Origin: Actinomycetes bacterium
Lineage (GTDB): Bacteria; Actinomycetota; Coriobacteriia; Coriobacteriales; Eggerthellaceae
DNA: 5,579 nucleotides
Assembly (NCBI GenBank): GCA_023460315.1
Contig: JAEWQO010000057.1
Coordinates: 1 to 5,579, forward strand
Direction of reading: 5' to 3'
Part shown: positions 1-4,271 of the stretch, one piece after another
Numbering within the stretch: position 1 is the first letter of the stretch
How the letters are laid out: every line of letters begins with the position of its first letter
The notes under the pieces: model-generated
Database searches by the model: none
What the model was told of the DNA's origin: nothing
What the model saw: the letters and a program-made list of their open reading frames with translations, nothing else
Translations under genes and position numbers: made by a program

Positions 1-1273
1 TAATATTCTTATAAAAATCCTGCTCTTTATCCGTATTTGCATATGCCAGCCCCATTAACATTATCCATGAATACACGGACTTATTATTATAGGCATACTT
101 TTTAATAACACCGGCACAATCATATATCATTCCCTGATAATCGTTTTTGTTTGTCATATGACTATATATGAATATTAAAACCCCCACCTTATACGCATAT
201 GGCACAAACCATTTGGGTATGCCGGCTTTCTCCTTTTCACAATATTGAATTATTGCTTTACCTGATAGTATGGTTCCTTGTAAATTATCTTTAAGCCAAA
301 AAGCGTATAGCAGAAACCTTAATGCCTCTAACGGATTATTATTCTTAATGGCATAGCTGCAAGCTTCCTTAGATATTTCGATTTTATCATATACACCGAC
401 TCTATAATTTTCAAAAATCTTATACGCAAAGGTTTCATACACATTATTTTCTCCCAGGAAATGTCTTATTACATCACCCGAATCCCAAAATCCTCCATTT
501 AGAATGAACTTTGTAAAATCCTTCACAAAACCGGAAGGAGATAAATTTTTTGTTTCAAAGGCAAATTGATATAACTTACTTATCAATACGTTTATGTCTG
601 AATCAATCTTTTCCGCACTGTCGGCTGCATTATTCTTAATGCCATCCTCTTTTACATTATTTTTATCCAATTTGTCTTCTTGCACCTTATGCTCGAAAAC
701 AAATAATTTTCTGATAGCTCCTGGTAGATCCTTTCTGGACACTTGAGATGCCTCTTTAATAAAGCAAGCAGCACCCAGATTATAAGCTTCCTCCTCTTCG
801 CCGCCGGATAATAATCCTCCAAGCCCTATCATAATGATTTTTGCAGTACTGTCTATACGATTTAAAAATGACAGCATTTTAAAACCATATGTATTTTTAG
901 AATTTTCATACGGTATAATATTGCTTTTTAAAATCGTAACATCCGGCTTTTCTTTCAGAAAATAATCAATTAGATTTTCTCCATAAGGAGCAATAATAAT
1001 ATTTTCAAATCCTTCCTTTCTTAGAATCTCAGAATAATATTCCTCCGTTTGTTTCCAGCAAACACATAATAAAATTTTTATTTTCCCAATGTCTTCTTGT
1101 TTTACATGAACCCTTTCCATCGTATCACAAGTTCTTTTATTTTTATTGTGGAGTACTTTATATTGAATATCTTGCTTATCTGATATTCCGAATTCCCTGA
1201 AAAGCTTTTTATTGTTAGGCTGTTTAAAAATTAATATTGCTATTATGATAGCTGCTAATATAAATATAATCAT
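1..1273 (-). CDS. Membrane-anchored protein with a degenerate receiver-like domain (C-terminus outside window)
   Basis: The frame is open on the minus strand from ATG at 1273 to the left edge, 424 codons without a stop, so the C-terminus is missing. The start is supported by AAGGAGA at 1281-1287, seven bases before ATG. Residues 2-17 (IIFILAAIIIAILIF) form one membrane segment followed by a positive KQPNNKK stretch, suggesting an N-out or signal-anchor topology with the rest probably cytoplasmic. Residues about 62-185 follow the alternating pattern of a response-regulator receiver: KIKILLCV (strand 1), KPDVTILK (strand 3), AKIIMIG (strand 4) and GAACFIKEA (strand 5 with the conserved Lys at about 173). 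The acidic pair after strand 1 is missing, the phospho-acceptor Asp is Lys116, and the strand-4 Thr/Ser is Gly150. Residues 190-424 are mostly helical, perhaps TPR-like repeats; I recognise no family. The function is unknown; a phosphorylation-independent protein-interaction role is inference. Confidence 0.85.
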   Translation of the reverse strand, partial: MIIFILAAIIIAILIFKQPNNKKLFREFGISDKQDIQYKVLHNKNKRTCDTMERVHVKQEDIGKIKILLCVCWKQTEEYYSEILRKEGFENIIIAPYGENLIDYFLKEKPDVTILKSNIIPYENSKNTYGFKMLSFLNRIDSTAKIIMIGLGGLLSGGEEEEAYNLGAACFIKEASQVSRKDLPGAIRKLFVFEHKVQEDKLDKNNVKEDGIKNNAADSAEKIDSDINVLISKLYQFAFETKNLSPSGFVKDFTKFILNGGFWDSGDVIRHFLGENNVYETFAYKIFENYRVGVYDKIEISKEACSYAIKNNNPLEALRFLLYAFWLKDNLQGTILSGKAIIQYCEKEKAGIPKWFVPYAYKVGVLIFIYSHMTNKNDYQGMIYDCAGVIKKYAYNNKSVYSWIMLMGLAYANTDKEQDFYKNI

Positions 1274-1312
1274 CTTATCTTCTCCTTCGTAGTTACTTAA
1301 TATGGTACCACC

Positions 1313-1341
1313 ATTATGTACATCAGTACATAATTATTATA
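1313..1341 (-). promoter_or_regulatory. Putative promoter -10 box and palindromic operator for the receiver-like gene
   Basis: On the minus strand a perfect TATAAT lies at 1341-1336. It places transcription start near 1329 and gives a leader of about 55 nt before the ATG at 1273. The -35 region is poor: GGAACA lies 18 bases upstream and matches 3 of 6. Directly at the predicted start is an inverted repeat, arms ATTATGTAC (1313-1321) and GTACATAAT (1326-1334), with a 4-base ATCA spacer. A dyad on the start site is a usual place for a repressor, which is my inference. The weak -35 would also fit an activator-dependent promoter. It also lies 60-80 bases upstream of the plus-strand toxin ORF and could affect both directions. 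Confidence 0.45.
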
Positions 1342-1392
1342 AATTTACCGGATATATTTTGTTCCAAATATCATCGACTTTTTATCTTTCCG

Positions 1393-1506
1393 ATGCTACT
1401 TATAACAATTGCAGAAGCTTTATATTTAATGATCGCATTTACTACCTTTGTTATAGCTTTAATCACTCTTGTCGTTCATTTGATAAAGAGGAACAACAGA
1501 AAATGA
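1393..1506 (+). CDS. Putative type I toxin, Hol_Tox/TxpA-like small membrane peptide
   Basis: This is a 37-codon ORF ending at TGA 1504-1506. The peptide reads MLLITIAEALYLMIAF, then a hydrophobic stretch TTFVIALITLVVHL, then a basic tail IKRNNRK. The E-A-L-x-L-M-I-x-F signature, a single membrane span and a Lys/Arg/Asn-rich end are the hallmarks of the short 'putative holin-like toxin' peptides, a family that includes type I toxins related to TxpA of Bacillus subtilis. Such peptides insert into the membrane when antisense RNA does not block their mRNA. An in-frame TAA at 1369-1371 makes ATG 1393 the only available ATG upstream of the EAL motif. No Shine-Dalgarno is visible before it (the upstream bases are pyrimidine-rich), so translation may be weak, use an unusual start, or be lost by decay. 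I see no convincing promoter for it. The stop codon lies inside the terminator-like hairpin shared with the convergent RNA at 1490-1586, the arrangement expected of txpA/ratA-type pairs. A longer overlapping reading frame at 1302-1535 has no comparable features. Confidence 0.62.
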   Translation: MLLITIAEALYLMIAFTTFVIALITLVVHLIKRNNRK

Positions 1507-1541
1507 TTATCCTGTACCGTTCAAGTCTAGGATAATCATTT
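1501..1541. terminator. 12-bp hairpin, probable terminator of the antisense RNA and perhaps of the toxin mRNA
   Basis: The arms AAATGATTATCC (1501-1512) and GGATAATCATTT (1530-1541) are perfectly complementary with a 17-nt loop. Read on the minus strand, the stem is followed by a T-rich run (TTTTCTGTTGTT), as in an intrinsic terminator. On the plus strand it is followed only by CTTAAC, so termination there would be weaker. The left arm contains the toxin stop codon TGA (1504-1506). Confidence 0.6.
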
Positions 1542-1556
1542 CTTAACATCCTGGGC

Positions 1557-1580
1557 AAACATAGGTTTAACCCTATGTTT
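1557..1580. repeat. 9-bp inverted repeat at the 5' end of the antisense RNA
   Basis: The arms AAACATAGG (1557-1565) and CCTATGTTT (1572-1580) flank a 6-nt spacer. In the predicted antisense RNA this is a 5' hairpin beginning a few bases from the start, which could stabilise the RNA or present a loop for pairing. On the plus strand it could be a second 3' structure on the toxin mRNA, but it lacks a T-run. Confidence 0.5.
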
Positions 1581-1592
1581 CCTGTTACCTAT

Positions 1593-1621
1593 ATTATAGC
1601 AACTGTCACACTTTTTGTAAC
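1593..1621 (-). promoter_or_regulatory. Extended -10 promoter driving the antisense RNA
   Basis: On the minus strand TATAAT occupies 1598-1593 and is preceded by TGC, giving the full extended -10 TGnTATAAT. A partial -35, GTTACA (4 of 6, 1621-1616), lies 17 bases upstream. The predicted start is an A near 1586. It faces leftward into the toxin 3' end, away from any protein-coding start, which argues that it serves a small RNA. Confidence 0.6.
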
Positions 1622-1637
1622 GCAACGGCTACCGCTT

Positions 1638-1654
1638 CTTTATTGTTAATAAAG
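1638..1654. terminator. Weak AT-rich hairpin just after the anti-sigma gene
   Basis: The arms CTTTATT and AATAAAG (7 bp) with a 3-nt loop lie 12 bases past the anti-sigma stop codon on the minus strand. No T-run follows in that direction, so termination is likely inefficient and the sigma/anti-sigma transcript may run into the antisense RNA region. Confidence 0.3.
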
Positions 1655-1665
1655 TCCTGATGGGA

Positions 1666-2502
1666 TTAATCGGTGAATCCAACACTCTTCCACCGCAATT
1701 TGTCATCAATATTTTGGAGCATATATAACGGAGTGCCATCCGCTGCATAAGCGGTACTTTTAAGTTCATTTCGGTTGATTATTCCGGGCCAGTTATCCGT
1801 TCTATCCCAATCGCCGGTCTCATCCCACACAAAATGAACCATTCCCTGTTTTACAAGCTCTTTCTGCATCTTGCCTTCTCTTCCCAGTTCAACGGAAGCC
1901 ACATGCGTATCATTTACCGCAATGGCATAAATCATATAAAGGGATTTGTCCAGGGAATTGGCGATGGTTTTACCGGTAAGAATCTGCAGGGGTGTATCCT
2001 CATAGATATAATAATCCTGCGTCATATACTGATACCTCCAGAAAGGAAAGCGGAAGGTCACATAAACTTCCCGGTATAATCCGCCGTCAGTACCGTCACG
2101 AAATAGGTAAATCATCTTGTCGTCTGCTATCTTTATTGTATCAAGGACAGGTCTTTCCCTAGTTAGAATATTACCGGCATAGGCGGCACTTAACGGATTC
2201 AGCCGGTAACCTTCCGCATACATCAGGGAAGCCCAAACGAAACTGCCTATGAGAATACCAATAATCAGCCGCCAGTACCACCTGGTTCTCCGAATCCGTT
2301 TTGCCAGACTTATATAAGCTTTCTTTTCTTCGTATTTATCCTTTTGATTCACCGACAGCTCTTTTTGTATCTCCTGAAAAAAGTCCGTACAATCCCGGCA
2401 TTCCTCCAGGTGTTCTTTCACCATTAGCTTACTGGCATCGCTGGCAATACCGTCCTGATATAGAGGAAGCAGATCCCGAACAATATCACAATTATATTTC
2501 AT
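1666..2502 (-). CDS. Membrane-bound zinc-finger anti-sigma factor
   Basis: Likely the anti-sigma factor that holds the neighbouring ECF sigma factor at the membrane. I choose the ATG at 2502 (278 residues): GGGAGG lies about nine bases upstream, whereas an in-frame ATG at 2508 sits too close to it. Residues 1-40 match a zinc-binding anti-sigma (zf-HC2/ZAS) domain: Cys5 in YNCDIVRDLLPLYQDG, then HLEECRDC with His31, Cys35 and Cys38 in the H-x3-C-x2-C pattern. One membrane span follows at about 77-96 (WRLIIGILIGSFVWASLMYA) after a basic IRRTR stretch. The remaining roughly 180 residues would be outside the cell and act as the sensor; I recognise no known domain there. It overlaps the sigma gene by 11 bases, implying translational coupling. 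How the signal releases sigma (proteolysis or conformational change) cannot be read from the sequence. Confidence 0.85.
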   Translation of the reverse strand: MKYNCDIVRDLLPLYQDGIASDASKLMVKEHLEECRDCTDFFQEIQKELSVNQKDKYEEKKAYISLAKRIRRTRWYWRLIIGILIGSFVWASLMYAEGYRLNPLSAAYAGNILTRERPVLDTIKIADDKMIYLFRDGTDGGLYREVYVTFRFPFWRYQYMTQDYYIYEDTPLQILTGKTIANSLDKSLYMIYAIAVNDTHVASVELGREGKMQKELVKQGMVHFVWDETGDWDRTDNWPGIINRNELKSTAYAADGTPLYMLQNIDDKLRWKSVGFTD

Positions 2503-3001
2503 AGCCATAGCCCTCCCTCAAAATTTTTTGCAGCTTTTGTTTCCCCCGCATATAGATAACCTTTGCCGAGCTTTCACTGATGTTATATTTTTTACTGATT
2601 TTACAATAGGGTATGTCAAAGAAAATACGGCATATCATTACATCGCGGGTTTTTTTATCGAACCCGTTAATGATTTTAACACTGCAGAAAAGCAATTCCT
2701 TCTCTGCCAAATTACTTTCCATTTCCCCATGCAAAGCTTCCGATTCGGATATCTCCTCGTTAAATGGTACCTGCACTTTCCTTTGTGAACGAAGGGAATT
2801 ATGATACAGATTTTTAGCAATCTGGCATAACCAGGTTTTGATCCCGCTATCCCCTCTAAAACGATGGAAGGAAAGAATGGCCTGATAAAAAGTTTCTTGC
2901 GTCAGCTCATCCGCAAGCTCCTTCTGATACCCGGTAAGGCATAAAAGAAATATTCGGATATCTTCATAGTATTCCAGATAAAGCTTTTCAAACTGATCCA
3001 T
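2492..3001 (-). CDS. ECF-type RNA polymerase sigma factor
   Basis: A 169-residue protein with only the sigma-2 and sigma-4 domains, the usual size for an extracytoplasmic-function sigma factor. Sigma-2 covers about 5-75: ELADELTQETFYQAI (29-42) corresponds to the core-binding region, and FRGDSGIKTWLCQIAKNL (48-65) to the -10 recognition helix region. A variable acidic linker (80-100) follows. Sigma-4 covers about 101-162, with its helix-turn-helix in PYCKISKKYNISESSAKVIY (131-150) and the typical basic end RGKQKLQKIL. The start at 3001 has AGGGGTG four bases upstream. It is followed by an overlapping membrane anti-sigma gene, so it is probably held inactive until an envelope signal arrives. 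Target genes cannot be named from this window; autoregulation is possible (see the promoter at 3030-3058). The exact ECF group was not assigned. Confidence 0.93.
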   Translation of the reverse strand: MDQFEKLYLEYYEDIRIFLLCLTGYQKELADELTQETFYQAILSFHRFRGDSGIKTWLCQIAKNLYHNSLRSQRKVQVPFNEEISESEALHGEMESNLAEKELLFCSVKIINGFDKKTRDVMICRIFFDIPYCKISKKYNISESSAKVIYMRGKQKLQKILREGYGYEI

Positions 3002-3029
3002 GTTTCACCCCTTTATCGTTTCTTAATGA

Positions 3030-3058
3030 TTAGTAACCAAACTGCGGTAAAAGTTACA
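3030..3058 (-). promoter_or_regulatory. Candidate promoter of the sigma/anti-sigma operon
   Basis: Reading the minus strand, TGTAAC (3058-3053) lies 17 bases before TACTAA (3035-3030), ending 29 bases before the sigma start codon. TGTAAC resembles the AAC-containing -35 elements recognised by many ECF sigma factors, and TACTAA is a 4-of-6 match to a housekeeping -10. Either autoregulation or a weak vegetative promoter fits. Confidence 0.35.
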
Positions 3059-3242
3059 AAACCGTTCCACTTTCATCTATTTCCCAAGAAATTCGAGTTA
3101 GAATTGAATCAAGGTTATATCCATTTCTAGGTACCATATCAGAAATACACATTTGAGTCTAAAAATGAGTCAAAGCTTAATAATCCCATTTTTATATATC
3201 GAAAACTTTGCATATAAACAGACCTGCCTTATAAATGACGTA
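3059..3242. other. Intergenic stretch between the divergent sigma and sdpR operons
   Basis: No supported gene is seen on either strand. The stretch is AT-rich with two short spaced copies of TGAGTC (3154-3159 and 3166-3171) and no strong hairpin. One possible reading frame on the minus strand here runs back through the sdpR promoter and is antisense to it, so it is not annotated. Confidence 0.5.
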
Positions 3243-3263
3243 ATTTAGATGATTTTCTAAATA
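3243..3263. promoter_or_regulatory. Upstream copy of the SdpR-type operator
   Basis: A 21-bp element repeated exactly at 3299-3319. Its arms ATTTAGA and TCTAAAT are perfectly inverted around the 6-base spacer TGATTT. It ends five bases before the -35 box of the sdpR promoter. The dyad is of a size that suits a dimeric winged-helix repressor such as the adjacent ArsR-family protein; binding is inferred. Confidence 0.75.
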
Positions 3264-3267
3264 GTTA

Positions 3268-3296
3268 TTGACACATCCTGGCGCTAACACTATAAT
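3268..3296 (+). promoter_or_regulatory. Consensus promoter of the sdpR-sdpI-hydrolase operon
   Basis: Perfect TTGACA (3268-3273) and perfect TATAAT (3291-3296) with an ideal 17-base spacer. Transcription should start near 3303, giving a leader of about 30 nt. Such a strong promoter needs tight repression, consistent with the operator copies on both sides. Confidence 0.9.
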
Positions 3297-3298
3297 GT

Positions 3299-3319
3299 AT
3301 TTAGATGATTTTCTAAATA
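3299..3319. promoter_or_regulatory. Downstream copy of the SdpR-type operator, over the transcription start
   Basis: Identical over 21 bp to 3243-3263, with centres 56 bp apart. It begins two bases after the -10 box and covers the predicted start at about 3303, so a bound repressor would block RNA polymerase directly. Two sites flanking the promoter also allow cooperative binding or looping. Confidence 0.78.
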
Positions 3320-3333
3320 CCAGAGGTGATGCT

Positions 3334-3621
3334 ATGGGTCTTCCCGATATATTTAAAGCTCTTTCCGATCCTGCTCGACGGGATATTCTGATACTGCTCA
3401 AGAAAAACGGCAGAATGTCAGTCGGAGACATTGTATCTAAATTCAACCTTACAAATGCCACCATATCCTACCACTTGTCTCAATTGAAGAAGGCTGATTT
3501 AATATTTGAGACAAAAATAAAAAACTTTATTTATTATGAACTCAATTTGTCCATCTTTGACGAATTAATGCTTTGGTTATCTCAGTTTAAGGAGGAAAAC
3601 GATAATGAAAAGAAAGATTGA
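3334..3621 (+). CDS. sdpR: ArsR-family autorepressor, SdpR-like
   Basis: A 95-residue winged-helix repressor. The start at 3334 (MGLPDIFKALSDPARRDIL) is set by GAGGTGAT just upstream; longer in-frame starts would run through the promoter and operator and can be excluded. The family opening IFKALSDPARRDILILL (residues 6-22) is followed by the helix-turn-helix MSVGDIVSKFNLTNATISYHLSQLKKADLI (28-57; ISYHLSQLKKADLI is the recognition helix and turn) and the wing FETKIKNFIYYELN (58-71). The Cys-rich metal site of ArsR/SmtB sensors is absent, as in SdpR. In Bacillus subtilis SdpR represses its own operon with sdpI, and SdpI bound to the SDP toxin sequesters it at the membrane. Here it overlaps the sdpI gene by 17 bases and follows two palindromic operators, so the same logic is likely. 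The symbol follows family and context; orthology was not tested. Confidence 0.88.
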   Translation: MGLPDIFKALSDPARRDILILLKKNGRMSVGDIVSKFNLTNATISYHLSQLKKADLIFETKIKNFIYYELNLSIFDELMLWLSQFKEENDNEKKD

Positions 3622-4267
3622 CCGCTCCTTATGGATCGGCTCTCTGCTCTGCCTTGTGCCTATCATTTTTGGATTAATTTATTATAACAAGATGCCTGAA
3701 ACAGTGGCTATCCATTATGATTCCAGAGGTAATCCAAATGGGTATGCCATGAAGGAATTTGTAATATTTGTTTTTCCAATCTTGATGACTTTGTTGCATA
3801 TCATTGTTAATGTTTCAGCAGAAAAATCCGCTGTAAAAGGTAAAGCAGCAAAACAATTGGTTTGGATCGGAAAGTGGATTATTCCCATTGCTGTTGTCAT
3901 CATCCAGCCGCTTGCAATTTTCAAATCTGCCGGAAAAGACACCCCTATAAATGCTGTAATTACAATAATGTGTGGGCTTATTTTAATATTAAGCGGTAAT
4001 TACCTTCCAAAAAATAGGGTTAACCCTAATGTGGGATTGAAATTCCCCTGGTTGTTTCATGATGAAGATGGCTGGAGAAAAACCCATAAGTTATCCGGTT
4101 ACCTTTGGATAATTGCGGGATTCATCTTGTTATTATGTTCATTCGTTAGGATTCCTTTCATTATAATAATTACGGTTATCGTTTTATTAATAGCAATTCT
4201 CCCAATTATTTATTCACTATGTCTATATAAAAAGCGAAAATCAAATTATATTAAACCAAAGGAGTAA
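3605..4267 (+). CDS. sdpI: SdpI-family membrane protein (DUF1648 plus SdpI), probable immunity/signalling protein
   Basis: A 220-residue integral membrane protein with about six predicted spans (8-26, 51-70, 87-106, 116-131, 164-181, 183-205). The N-terminal DUF1648 signature is MPETVAIHYDSRGNPNGYA (30-48). The SdpI signature is GNYLPKNRVNPNVGLKFPW (131-149) followed by WRKTHKLSG (157-165), both typical of the family. In Bacillus subtilis SdpI gives immunity to the SDP cannibalism toxin and recruits SdpR to the membrane to relieve repression. The start has AAGGAGG at 3589-3595, and the gene overlaps sdpR by 17 bases, so translation is probably coupled. No sdpC-like toxin gene is seen in the window, so it may answer a toxin made elsewhere or by neighbours, or have another envelope role. 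Many clostridia carry such stand-alone sdpRI pairs. Confidence 0.92.
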   Translation: MKRKIDRSLWIGSLLCLVPIIFGLIYYNKMPETVAIHYDSRGNPNGYAMKEFVIFVFPILMTLLHIIVNVSAEKSAVKGKAAKQLVWIGKWIIPIAVVIIQPLAIFKSAGKDTPINAVITIMCGLILILSGNYLPKNRVNPNVGLKFPWLFHDEDGWRKTHKLSGYLWIIAGFILLLCSFVRIPFIIIITVIVLLIAILPIIYSLCLYKKRKSNYIKPKE

Positions 4268-4271
4268 TTTT

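Larger units (their letters stand above)
1490..1586 (-). ncRNA. Candidate antisense antitoxin RNA convergent with the small toxin gene
   Basis: A minus-strand transcript is predicted from about 1586 to about 1490, roughly 95 nt, between a good promoter (-10 at 1598-1593) and a 12-bp hairpin followed by TTTTCTGTTGTT. Its 5' part folds into a 9-bp hairpin (arms at 1557-1565 and 1572-1580, loop 6). Its 3' half is fully complementary to the last codons and 3' untranslated region of the toxin ORF. No reading frame of note is present. In known txpA/ratA- and bsrG/SR4-type loci the antitoxin RNA is likewise convergent, overlaps the toxin mRNA 3' end and triggers its degradation. The ends given here are inferred from signals, not measured. 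An alternative is that the hairpin is simply the terminator of the upstream sigma/anti-sigma operon. Confidence 0.55.

Noticed and set aside
1302..1535. 77-codon plus-strand reading frame
   Set aside because: It overlaps the Hol_Tox-like ORF in another phase, has no ribosome binding site, no recognisable composition or motif, and runs through the hairpin and its loop; the shorter frame at 1393-1506 explains the region better.
1613..1640. TTTTTGTAAC on the plus strand, resembling the TGTAAC element upstream of the sigma gene
   Set aside because: No -10-like partner is seen at 16-17 bases, and it points into the 3' end of the anti-sigma gene; likely chance.
3268..3333. Upstream extension of the sdpR reading frame to an ATG-like start at 3268
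   Set aside because: The extension is the -35/-10 promoter and downstream operator; a ribosome binding site and family-typical N-terminus place the start at 3334.
3192..3464. 90-codon minus-strand reading frame antisense to sdpR
   Set aside because: It runs opposite to a clear gene, its promoter and its operators, and has no start signal; it is a shadow frame.
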